Source: Callaeas wilsoni (lineage: Eukaryota > Chordata > Aves > Passeriformes > Callaeidae). Taken from it: a stretch of DNA of 64,000 nucleotides. The position numbers and the translations under genes are program-made. Positions 53,438-63,970 of this stretch are shown piece by piece. Where the stretch lies: positions 92,774 to 156,773 of the forward strand of contig VWPU01018616.1 in NCBI GenBank assembly GCA_013398955.1. The letters are read 5' to 3'. The notes under the pieces are model-generated. The model saw only the letters and a list, made by a program, of their open reading frames with translations. It was not told the origin of the DNA and did no database searches. The stretch's first letter is position 1; every line of letters begins with the position of its first letter.

Positions 53438-54127
53438 GACTCTTTTCCATTTGCTGCTCAGCTTCTCTGCTATCTGCATTACAAGTGGATCCTGCTCTGA
53501 CTCTGTGAGAGCTTTGTCTGCTTACATTTGGGGCCGTGACTCACTAACTGCATGTCATTCCTTGCTGGCAGAAGGCAACTCTAAGATCCACTGTAACTCT
53601 GTCTTCAAGGCTTCCCTGGAACTTGCAAGATATGTCTGTATCGGTAGAAAGGATTACCCAGGAACCCAGAGTTCAGTGCCATGCTGCAACTAGCTTGCAC
53701 ACATCTAAACCCTATTCCGCACAACACATCCCATCCCATATACACCAAAAAAAGAAGTGGCTGTGTCCAAATCCTTTACTGGAACAGTCTGAATCATGCA
53801 TCATCCTATCCTTAACACACCCAGGCATTATCTAGGCCAGCTCTAGCTGGCACAGTCATAACCACACTGCTATGTGGGGGTTCTCTCAAGAGTGGTGAAT
53901 TTAACTCACCCGTCCACCAGCTAATTAGAAATATGTGGAATTACACTTTCCTGTTTCCCAAAAGTTGCTCTTGAACAGTAACATTTAGGTCCATAACTGT
54001 TCATGGTGTTCAACGGGCTGGCACGCTCATGAAGCAAGTCACCTGCCAAGGGGGTGGCAGTAAGGGGGACATGAAGGCCTCAGAAATGATGGTCGATGGA
54101 CATTCTTAGGAATGTATTCATTAGGAT

Positions 54128-54393
54128 CCAAGGCAATGCCTTGAAGTTGTGTCAAGGGAGGTTCGGGCTGGGTATTAGAAAAAGTTTCCTCATTCAGAGG
54201 GTGGTTGGGCACTGGAACAGGCTTCCCAGGGACGTGGTAACAGCACCAAGCCTGTCTGAGTTCATGAAGTGTTTGGACAATGCTCTTGGGCACATGGTGT
54301 GATTCTTGGGAATGGTCCTGTGCAGAGCCAGGAGTTGGACTCGTTTATTCTTGTGGGTCCCTTCCAACTCAGCATATTCTCTGATTCTGGGAT
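54128..54393 (+). mobile_element. CR1 LINE 3' fragment, well preserved
   Basis: A long match to the CR1 3' end: GTCAAGGGAGGTTCGGGCTG, then GCACTGGAACAGGCTTCCCA, then CAGAGCCAGGAGTTGGACTC. It finishes GGGTCCCTTCCAACTCAGCA and ATTCTCTGATTCTGGG octamer-like units. It seems among the least decayed CR1 copies here and belongs to a subfamily with a different 3' end from the 13.6 kb copy. It is 5' truncated. ORFs at 54039-54293, 54096-54302 and 54194-54424 fall in or across it and are not host genes. Confidence 0.95.
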
Positions 54394-57300
54394 CACTCAG
54401 CTGCTGATATGTGGTAGGAACCACTGATTACATATTTACAGCTAACATGAAAAATTAGGGAAGGAATCCAATTCTCTAGTTGTTCCCTTCCCTTTTATTC
54501 CGGATGCAAGAAATATATATACCAGTTTCATCTTTCACCTGTTGAATCTGCTGGGCTTTAAAATATTAAAAGGGGCAAAGGGTTTGCTTAAAACAGCAGC
54601 TGCAAAAGGAATGATGAGAAAGGGATTGGAGCATATCTTTTATTAATAGCAAGGGCATGCACAGTGATACATTGGCAGGCTCATTATTGGTCTGAAGCAT
54701 AACAGTGTTAACTAACCCCAACTGCCTTATGCCATCAATAAGCAGCAGTAAATCTGTCTATCTGTATTATCAGTCCATAAAAAGGATTCAAATTTAGTGG
54801 AATTAATTTTAACATTTTTGCATTTGTACTGATAAGATACTTTCATCAAATTGGATGTTACTGCAAAAGTGATCATACAGCAGAGAAAATTACAGTTGCA
54901 TTCTTAAATGTTATGCCATCTTATCTTTGCCCTAATTCTCATGGCTTTTTGCTCTTTGCATCTGGACTTCTAGCATAACACAGCCATGAAAGAAATGCTT
55001 TCAGTCAAGTGATTCAAAGGAAGGTTTGCATCAATCTAAATGCACAGGAATCATATCTGAGGGATGTAACTTGTATTTAACCAGGAAATTCACACTAAAA
55101 TAAAGTGTCTTGTTTGCAAGAGCATTCTGTGTTTCAAAATAGACAAAGGAATTATCCTCATTCACGTCATTAGAGTAGGTAGGCAAGGAATCGGTATGAG
55201 AACATGGGCTAATGGGTTATCATTCTTTTATATTTAACCTAAAAATACAACTTTGGTACTTTATTTTTAACATAATAGGAGCTAGCTCATTCTGCTGACT
55301 ATGAAGAGAAATAGGGAAAATGGCTAAGATATATTGAAATCCTCTTTGACATTTCGCCCAAATTAGAATGACCCTTTTGGAAGACGCAATATTTGCACTT
55401 GCTTTTCTTCATTGTCATTAAATTTTCTTCCTCAACTGCTGGACAGAAAAAGAAGTGATGAAAAACTAAGTGCTAGCTAGTTATTGTACAAATTCAGTCC
55501 TGACTAGAAACAAAGCAAAACAAAAAGAAAACAAAACGAAAAAAGAAACAAGAAAAAAATAGAAATGGACATAGATGGAGTTTTTAGTGGGTTAAAGTTG
55601 TTTCCAAAAAGGTGCCCAGAGCTGCATTTGCTAACCCAGACTGAATGCACACTCCAGCTAACATGAGGTAATACAGTACTCTGAATTTCTGTTCAGTTAG
55701 TTTGCACATTTTACATGGTCCCATTCTAAATGACAATTGTACATGAATGTCAGCCCCACCAGAAAAGAGGAACACGGCATGGGAGTAAATCCCCGAATCA
55801 TTTGATCTGTTGTGCAGATTAGTTAGCACAGGAAGACAAAGATGTGCTAGAGTAGGCAGGAGACTGGCATGGTGGAGAATGGGAAATGAACAGTACAAAC
55901 CTGGAATGGTGAGAATGATCCAGAAGAATCTTGGAAACCACAACATCTATTTGGCATTTTCAAGATGATGAATATTTATTTATTTTAAGGACATGATCAT
56001 CATCTGCAGGTGAAAAACCCTGGAGAATTTATTCCCTGCTTACAAAGAGCCTTTAGCAAGATAAATTTATGTGGACTCCAGCTTAATTTGGAATAAGCTT
56101 TCTAAGAACCCCTCACTTGTTTCAATAGTCTTCCTGAAACCTGAAGTTGAAATTTCAGCACAGAATTAAACACATTTTATTCTGCGCACCTACTACAGAA
56201 TCACAACCCTTATTCAGTCACAGCAAAAAGACTACAAATACATCTGTAGGAAATACTGGCATTATGAAGGAGAGGAGGTATCAGCTTCTGCAAACAGTAA
56301 GAGGGCAAGATCAAGTTCCTAGAGGTAAAAAATGAAACAGTAGAAGAAATGTCAACAAATTTCACCTATGAAGGTACATGAGATGATAGCAGCAGTGTTT
56401 CAATATCAGTTTTGTCAAAACGGGTATCTGAGTCATGCTGTCTGGCTGAGAATCTGTGAATATGAAGGTCTCTCTGGGTAATACATTCATGTCATATTCA
56501 GAAGCTTAGAAGCAGGAGAGTTGGAGAAGAAACCAGAGGATTGCCTTGAGAAGAAATAGTATCCTGTGGCTGTCTCTTCCAGTAAAGTTCAAGTTCTTCT
56601 ACGGGAAGATTTCAGTAGATGTGATCAAGGCTTCAGATAGTATATCAGCTAAAACAGGAAGAGATATGCCAGCAGCAGGATTTCAATGACAGGGTGATAA
56701 GAATATAATAATTTTAAAAAAAGAAAGCAACCAAAAAACAATAACAAAAAGATCAGGGAAAAGTGAAGAAAATAGCTGTAGAGAAGAGTAAACAATGGAC
56801 TAGAGGTAGAGCAAGACCTTGAAGACTACATTCGTATCCCATGAGAACTAGGGGAAAATGAAGTGTGCCTTGAAATTGTGCCATAATAGGGTATTTTACT
56901 TGACAAAAACAAATGGCAGTAGCAGAAAGTGTCCAGCTTAAAAAAGTGATGGAAAGAGTTTAAGGAGTTAATTTCTGACTGATATTGAGGAGAACATGAT
57001 TTCACTGGTCTGGAAGCTTAAGAGAAAGAGATACAGGTATGCTTCTCTATCAAAACAGAGAAAGAAGGGTCATGAAGGGGAGGTCTCAACAAAATGGTAT
57101 CTAAAGTTCAAGGATGGGAGACCACAGGTTAGGGAGAACTTTTCCCTGGAGAAATCAAAATGTATTTTTGAGCAGGAAGTAGCTTTGGAGAGTTCCTCTC
57201 GAAACAAGAATACTCCATTTCCTGGAGATAAAAAATAGAATGCTGTTAGAAGCAAAGAAGTCCACTTCAGAGAATGGTGGCTTGATCTAAGAGCAAATAT

Positions 57301-57427
57301 GTGACCGGGCTTCTAGAGCATCTACAGAACCTTACTGTAGATCCCTGAACTCAGAAACAAGCAAAATAGTCCTCTGTTAATGGCTGCAAGCGGATTGACT
57401 GTACCAAATTCATGTTTATGTCAGCTG
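54394..57427. other. Intergenic sequence, no gene seen
   Basis: The block 54620-54790 is a candidate regulatory element (see findings). A-rich low complexity lies at 55506-55566. Minus-strand frames up to 120 codons (55584-55946) have no recognised domain. The region 56.4-57.3 kb is purine-rich but I do not recognise a repeat family. Confidence 0.5.
55506..55566. repeat. A-rich low-complexity tract
   Basis: An almost T-free run dominated by A with scattered G and C (units such as ACAAAACAAAAAGAAAACAA). It may be a decayed poly(A)-type or slippage tract; no attached element was recognised. Confidence 0.85.
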
Positions 57428-57560
57428 GGTACCAGAGTTCTGGGCTCTTCAGTGCAAAAGAGAATACAGAGTGGCTGGAGAGACAGCAGCAAAGAGACAC
57501 AAAGATGATGACCTCCAGAAGTCTTTTCCAGCCTCAACCCTCATGTGATTCTGATGATAG
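57428..57560 (+). mobile_element. CR1 LINE fragment with internal deletion
   Basis: The first part, from CCAGAGTTCTGGGCTCTTCA to CACAAAGATGATG, matches an upstream CR1 interval. It then joins directly at about 57510 to ACCTCCAGAAGTCTTTTCCA and the 3' terminal CTCATGTGATTCTGATGAT region. The intervening few hundred bases normally present in CR1 are absent, so this copy has an internal deletion. Confidence 0.85.
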
Positions 57561-58860
57561 TATTTGTGGCTACTAAACCTACTCAATTGAAGGACCAAAG
57601 ACAGCCAGAGAAAACATCACACAAAACCACAGTAATTTAGAAATCAAAATGGATTCCAGAAAAACAAAGCAATACAATTCCAATGCACCTAGGAGAAAAA
57701 AGGACAGCAAACTAAAAGAAGTCCATCATGTAGCAACAGCGTGGTCTGCTTTTTATGGGGGACTTTGAGGTTGCAAGTGAATACCTGTAGGGGTTATATT
57801 AAAAGGTTATTTTAATAGTGACCATACACCTGAACAAAATTACCCTCTTAGGCCTTTAAGCCCAGATTCCTCAGTCTGTTAATGTAATGTGACACATGTT
57901 TGTAATGGAAGGAAAGTTTTTGAACCCAGAAACATCTTGGTATCATAGATAAAAAGTCAGATGTTGAGGCTTCTTCCAGAGGCCACCTTCTATAAATAAA
58001 ACAGCATCTGGAGACAGAATTCCTGTATTGCCTTGGTTGACAGCATACTATCTTCTAGCACTAAATACAGATGTATGTAAAAACTGATATTAACAGTTTG
58101 AGCCTTTACCATATAAAAGAAGATGTTACTCCATTACAACATTTTTAAATGGTAGAGGCTAGACTTTGTTGCAAAATGCACAAATTAACAATAATACCTG
58201 TCTGTTTTCAATATATTAAGGGCTGTGTTTGTTGATGTCCTGAGAAGATATGCATCTGTAGTAATTACAGAATGTCTACATGCAATACAAATCCTTCAGC
58301 AACAACTTGAAAAATGTAGTTAAGGTAGTCATGTCATCAAGCAGTTGCACTGATTTGAAAGAGGGTGGTTTCAATTCATAAGATCTGGACCTCCTACCAA
58401 AAATGTGGTGTCCAGTAGAACCAGCAGTGTTAGGAACTTCCAAAAGATAATAGCCAGCTTCAGTCTTTGGCTGACCTGCAGAAGACAGTGCTCTGATGTT
58501 CTCTGAATCGAGAGCTGATGAGCTACAAAGATGTTTCTGTGGCCAACATCCAAAACCGAGAAAATGGCCAAGCACTATTTTCATTCTCAGTCCAAAATTT
58601 GTTTGAAATAAAAGTGAAGGGCTTCTTCAAAGGTCTGATCAGTAAGGACCTACTTACACATGTGAGATTTTTTTATAAGAGAAAATATTAGAGCTGAAGG
58701 TCATGACATAAACTGTAGAAAGACTTTTCAAGATCTTTGAGCGTTTGAGTAGAGTCCAGTCAACCACATAAACATGTCTCTTACCTCCTGGGTATATGGC
58801 ATGTAAACACTATCTCTTGCTTATCCTCCTGAGTCTGTCGGTGCAGTTTGGTGAAAGCCG
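57561..58860. other. Intergenic sequence, no gene seen
   Basis: Short overlapping ORFs only, the longest being 102 codons at 58276-58584 minus. No repeat family or exon was recognised. Confidence 0.5.
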
Positions 58861-58935
58861 CAGAATCACGGAATCACTTAGGCTGGGAAAGACCCTTAAG
58901 ATCATTAAGACCCCTCAAGTGAACAACTCTTGCCT
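58861..58935 (-). mobile_element. Short CR1 LINE 3' terminal fragment
   Basis: CAGAATCACGGAATCACTTA, then GGCTGGGAAAGACCCTTAAG and ATCATTAAGACC, matches the reverse complement of a CR1 3' terminus. Only about 75 bp is preserved. Confidence 0.85.
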
Positions 58936-61253
58936 TAGAAATGGAAGTGTCTCCCTCTCCAATGGAAGCAGAGGATCCCAGGGACTATTTTAGTTGTTAG
59001 AAAGGGCAGCCATGTTACTGCCCGGAAGGAACCCCAGTGCCTTATGGCAAGAACCAGCTTTCATCACCACTGAGGCCTGGCCCCACACTAACAGATTTGA
59101 TTTTGTAGCTAGGTGGAAACATCTTGTGCGGAGCCAAGCATGAAGTAAACAAGAAGTCTGTGGACAGCCAACTCTCTTTTGCTTCACAGCACAGATTTCC
59201 TTATTCTAACAATTCTTAACTGAATGATTTTATTGGTGTGCAGCTTATCAGTACATTTTGAAGCCAGAATGTGGTGGCAGATTTGCTCTATCCAGATGAA
59301 CACAGTGTTTGTATCACACGGCCACACTTGCAGAAAAGCACAGGTGAGTGAATCACTGCACCTCTTGTTGAGGTCAGGCATTTTGTCTGGAAATGAATTT
59401 AATCTAGACTTGAAAAGCTCACCTGGAGTGATCTCTGTGTAACAACATAAACAATGTATGGTCAGTTATCACCTCCCTCCTATAAATGCATACATTACAC
59501 AGCAGCTGACACATGTACTTTTTTTTTTTTAAACAACTGATATTATCTAGGCTTTCTGGGAGATTCTGATCCAAACTTCTGTTACAGCTGGAATTTAAAA
59601 GTAAACTTGCACACCTTTATTCTATTGAAGTATCATGGGAAGAAAAAAAAAAAAGCAAAAAACCCACCAAAAACATAAACAAAAAAACACCAGTTTTAAT
59701 CATTTCCATAAAATTCAGAAACACTGTTCTTTCAAACCTGCAGCTACTTCCCCAAACCCATTTCAGTAACTTTTCCTTAACAGACAGTGATTCAGTGTAT
59801 TTTATACCTCAATTTAATTACAGGCTGCTATATCAGTTTCCGATCTGTAATTTACCTTGTGATTCCCTTTGCTGCTGCTGAATAGGAAGGATGAGGGGAA
59901 TAAATTTTACTAAGTGGCATATTGGTTTTAATTTTAGAGTTTGATGGGAAGAAAAATTTCAGTTATCAACCAGTCTGACTCAAAGGCTTGAATACAATTC
60001 CAAATAAAAATCCTCAAACTCTTATTAAAAAGATGTTAAGAGACAGACAAATGTTTTCTTCTTAGAACAAATTAGATTGTCTTTCATTGTCTTGATCTTG
60101 CAATCATATACAACGTAATCTACATTAAAAAGGTATCTGCAGGTATCCAAACTTCATGTTTCATTTGTGCTATCTGCTGGTAGGGTTTTATTGTAACTTT
60201 TTATGATAAATTTTGTTTCATTGTTTCAAGAATTAGGTGTAATGTCAATTCACTGCAGCTGACAGCCAACACTATTATTTATGGAAGTTGCCTAGCTTTG
60301 TAGAAAAAGAGACAAAGCATAGCTACACATCATAAAAAAAGAATTCCATATTTTTGTGTAAGTTTAGACTAAGAAAAAAAATGAGACAGATAATGTCATT
60401 CTTCTTTATCATCTGTCCAGTACGTGAACATATGCACTTACAAAACGGCAAAATCCTAATATCTCAATTTCTTAAAGTACATTTATTCTTTCAAAATTGC
60501 CATTGGTAATGTTTCTATGGTAACTTCTGTAACACAGAGGACTATTTTCTGACTTTAGTTCAACTCATGCATCTAATGAGTGGTTCACACTGAGACAGCT
60601 ATTCTTTCTATTCATCCCAGACTTGCCCCAGTTAGTGGGCAAATTACCACCAGAGTCAATAAAAAGAAAAGCAGGCCTGTTGGGCAGACTTCTGAGGCTG
60701 CCTTAGTTGCTGAACAACATAAACAGAAAATTAATAGGATTTGCAAAAGTACCTGCAAACTCATAACAAAATTCTCGTTGATTCAGTAAGTATTACATGA
60801 ATTAAAATATACAGTCCTGCAGTGTGTCTCATAAGCTTGTTAATTAAAGGACTTTTTGATGCCATAATTGTGACCACTTCTCATGATTTATATTACATAT
60901 AACATAATAGTGTTTAAAGTCTTGCTGTTGTTAAAAATCATCCTGGTGATAATTACAAGTTATCCAGTCTTTTTACTTTGTATATGGCATTCCAAATTAG
61001 AGGGAAAAAAAAAAAGCCAGAACAAAAAAAGCCATTGATGGAAATGTTGCATCTGACTGATAATTAAAACAGTGACTGGCTACAATTCATGTAATTGTTA
61101 ATATCTGGTGGGATGAAATGTTGTAGAAGTGCAGAATACAAAAAAAAACGAGTAACAGGCAGTCTGGAAGATCTTTTAGAATGGGGTCCAGCTTTCCCTG
61201 CTTTGTACAAAAGTGAACTTTCCATAGGACAAGGAGTATTTCTGCTTTCCGGT

Positions 61254-61269
61254 GGGGGGGGGGAGGGGG
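61254..61269 (+). repeat. G-rich run (G10-A-G5)
   Basis: Ten G residues, one A and five more G residues in an AT-rich setting. A G-quadruplex could form. It is also a place where sequencing length errors are likely. Confidence 0.9.
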
Positions 61270-62658
61270 TGCAAGGAAGCCAGACACATTAGCAGCAGCT
61301 TGCATAATCTTATATAATGTATTCCATACAATTCAGTAAGGAATTTCTTTCATAGCTTAATTAGCAGAGGCCACTTAAAGGACATAAGTTTATTATATTT
61401 ACAGGTGGTTTTCTCTTGCTGCAGTCTAGATTAACCTTGTTAGTTGATCTTCATTCAAATTACAGTTAATTTGCCAGATATCTGATATGGTCTTGGTATT
61501 TAATAAAGTATTATCTTAATCCTCACATAAATTTATGTGAAACTGTGCTTTCCTTTAATTTTCATTAATTAAAGCAGACTCATACCACAGCATATTCTGG
61601 GTTTAATTCCTCAAATATCTGAAAAAATACTAGAAACAAAAAAGGGTGATAAATTTAGCTAGTTGCAGCCAGAAGCAGCTTAGATGCTTTGTCACACTTA
61701 TTTTGTGCAATATTGAGGAGTAATGTGCTTCAGGTATCAGCATCTGCCCAAAGTTCTGTATATACTAAGTTTGTATGTACTAACATTAAACATTTCAGAA
61801 ACTAAATTGCTGTTGCTAAAACCTCTGGAGCTGAAGTAAGTGGCAGCAATGGAGTTGCCACCAGTAGCAAACATGTCTTATGAAGCTGTGGTAATAAAAA
61901 TGTTAGCAAACATCTCAGTGTAGTCACAATATATTTCTTGATGGTCAGGATCAGCACAGAAGCCTTTGAGACTTAGCTGGAACCTTACAAGTAAAAAAGC
62001 ATTCTGAGATTAAAGTTAATGCTGTGTTAATTGGCAAGAGTTTCTAATTGAATTGGAAATTGAGAAAAGGCAACGTGAAAATTGAAAAGACTGTTCAAAA
62101 CTCCAGGGATCAGAATATAACATTGAATTCAATGTTCATACTTTTATCTTTGGGAAAGGAATCAGCCCTGATGTTTAAAAATGAATCATGTTGCAAAACA
62201 CAGTCTTGAAAAACCTGAACTTGGAAAGATCAGTCTTCCAGCTGGAGTGCAATCAGCCTCCAGGTATCCTTGTACAGTTTAGAAGTGACTTTAAAGCCTT
62301 TATTCCACAAATACTGTAATTTAAAATGGGAAGAAAAATCACTGTGATGTAAATTAGGAAATTGATCAAGAATGATTGAATGGGAAAGGCGTTTAATATA
62401 GCAGTCTTTTAAACAAAGATGGAGATGTGCAGAGGAAGCTAAATGAGAACATGAAAAGGCTGTCCGCTTCAGTAGCACAAGAGTATGCTAGCTGGAGATG
62501 CTGGAAAGATGAGATAAATCAGATCACCAATTTTTGAAAAAAAAAGCATATGGTTTTCAGTGTTTTCCTGTATGGGTATGTCAATAATGTAGGTGAGCAG
62601 GTTGCTTCTGTAACAAAGCATGTATATATTCAAGATATAGCGTCCAGCATGATTTAAG

Positions 62659-62679
62659 AAAAAAAAAAAAAAAAAAAAA
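62659..62679. repeat. 21-base poly(A) tract
   Basis: An uninterrupted run of 21 A residues. No target-site duplication or retroposed gene was recognised immediately upstream, so it is called only as a homopolymer. Confidence 0.95.
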
Positions 62680-63347
62680 CAGGGAGATGTACACAGAGAT
62701 GCTGAAAAACAGCTTTAAATTCAACTCTCTTTAGTTAGACATGCAGTTGCCTCCAACCTGCAGAGGCTGTTCTTAGCCTCCACAAAATCCTGTACAAATC
62801 TCTTTTCTCCTTTCCTTACGCTTCACTGAAGGGTGCAACGACTGGAACGAGTTCACTGAGATCAGGCGCCTTGCTGAGGCTGCCCAAAGCGGCAACCAAC
62901 CAAATAACCGAACTGCAACTTCAGAGTAGTCAAAATACTGTTTCTGATGTAAGAAAGGTTTTGTGAAGCGCTTTAAAACGTGCCACTAAACTCGTAGACG
63001 TTGTACAGGCAGCTTCTCCAGCGTGCGAGCCCCTCGGGCTGTGCAAGGGGGTCTCTGCAGCGGGGAGAACCCCGTACCCAGCTACTGGGAGTGAGCCTCG
63101 GACAGGACAGCGGGGAATTGCCCTCTTCCTCCCAGCTGTCCTCCAGCAATGCCCATACCTCTTGTAACAACCCTCCTGAGAAATTGTTTCAAAGCCCGCA
63201 AAGTCTGCTTCTTTAGGCTGCCAAGTCAGCCTGGTACAAGACAAGGGGGAGGTCGCAGGGCATACCGCCTGGTCGGTACCGAGGTTGGGAGCCCCTGGGC
63301 TGCGGGGGGACTCCTGGCAGCGGTGATGGGAGGCTCCAGGGGCCGGC

Positions 63348-63355
63348 GGGCGGGG
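63348..63355 (+). promoter_or_regulatory. GC box (Sp/KLF-type site)
   Basis: Exact GGGCGGGG core, one of three within the island, lying about 340 bp upstream of the predicted splice donor. Confidence 0.6.
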
Positions 63356-63586
63356 GGCTGGGCCGGGCTCCGCTGGGGGCGGAGGACGCGGGTGGGGTCT
63401 GGCTGTGACTGATGGGCCAGATGCGGTTGAATGTTTTAGAAAAGGGGGGGCCCCGCGCCGCCGAGGCGGCTTTGGCAACGGGGTCTGGTGCGCGGCTGAC
63501 GGACAGCGGGCTCTGCCGCAAGCTCCCGTCCGTGCCGCCTCCTCGAGCGGAGCGCCCATCGCTGGCGAGCGGCGGCAGCCGGGCCC

Positions 63587-63594
63587 GGGCGGGG
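63587..63594 (+). promoter_or_regulatory. GC box (Sp/KLF-type site)
   Basis: Exact GGGCGGGG core about 100 bp upstream of the predicted donor. It could lie just upstream of, or within, the untranslated first exon. Confidence 0.6.
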
Positions 63595-63658
63595 ACACGC
63601 AGCCGGGGCGCGGAGCGCGGCGACAGCCAGCGGAGTGCGTTTGCCTCGCCTGGCCGGC

Positions 63659-63666
63659 GGGCGGGG
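63659..63666 (+). promoter_or_regulatory. GC box (Sp/KLF-type site)
   Basis: Exact GGGCGGGG core 28 bp before the predicted donor. If transcription starts further upstream, it lies in the 5' UTR. Confidence 0.5.
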
Positions 63667-63693
63667 AGGATCGGCTCGGCTCCGCTCGGCGAG

Positions 63694-63925
63694 GTGAGGG
63701 GGAGACGAGCCGGGCACAGAGCGGGGCGACGCAGGGCAGGTCCGGCCGGAGGAGGCTGCTGGCCCCGGCCGCCGCCGCGCAGGTTTTCGCCCCGGCGCTG
63801 CTCTGCCGGCTGAGCCGCCCGCAGCGCCAGCACTGCCCGGGGACAGGCAGCGCCCCGGCCCCGGGGCGGCGAGCGGAGGGCGCGGTGTCCCCGCAGCTGA
63901 CGCCCTGTCCCCTCTCTCCGCGCAG
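63694..63925 (+). other. Predicted 5' UTR intron (232 bp)
   Basis: The donor context is GAG|GTGAGG, with GT at 63694-63695, close to the vertebrate consensus. The acceptor ends in CAG at 63923-63925. It is preceded by a pyrimidine tract (CCCTGTCCCCTCTCTCC) and a CTGAC branch-point match at 63897-63901, whose A is 25 bases before the final G. The pairing of these two sites is inferred; the acceptor might instead pair with another donor upstream. An alternative acceptor ends at 63896. The intron would separate an untranslated first exon from the exon carrying the start codon. Confidence 0.5.
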
Positions 63926-63970
63926 GTCGGCGCTGACGGCGGCGGGAGCAATCTGCCGTGCCGCACAGCC

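Larger units (their letters stand above)
48937..54127. other. Intergenic sequence, no gene seen
   Basis: Contains a pure AAGGG microsatellite at 51493-51556 and a T10A10 palindrome at 51135-51154. A block at 50640-50970 looks regulatory (see findings). The longest frame in the AT-rich part of the window, 150 codons at 53241-53693 plus, lies here. It overlaps a local 14-bp direct repeat and has no recognisable domain. Confidence 0.5.
58936..62994. other. Upstream intergenic region of the gene at the right edge
   Basis: No exon is supported in this stretch. It contains A-rich tracts (59640-59690), a G-rich run (61254-61269) and a 21-base poly(A) (62659-62679). AT-rich blocks with TAAT cores (60236-60300, 61320-61580) could be proximal or distal regulatory elements of the gene that starts at the right edge. 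That is inference from position and composition only. Confidence 0.5.

Noticed and set aside
53241..53693. 150-codon plus-strand ORF, the longest outside the CpG island
   Set aside because: No recognisable domain. An exact 14-bp direct repeat inside it has a 22-bp period that is not a multiple of three, and the opposite strand also has an overlapping ORF. An ORF of this length is plausible by chance in 128 kb of strand.
55584..55946. 120-codon minus-strand ORF with hydrophobic N-terminal stretch
   Set aside because: The leucine/isoleucine-rich start resembles a signal peptide, but there is no promoter, no conserved pattern, and composition matches the surroundings.
1..62900. CRISPR arrays, operons, phage or plasmid modules
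   Set aside because: No regularly spaced repeats with unique spacers, no ribosome binding sites with tightly packed ORFs, and CR1 LINEs throughout. The DNA is vertebrate.
63412..63813. 133-codon plus-strand ORF in the CpG island
   Set aside because: It crosses the predicted donor at 63694, its composition is the same GC-driven bias, and it is out of context with the signal-peptide ATG at 63971.
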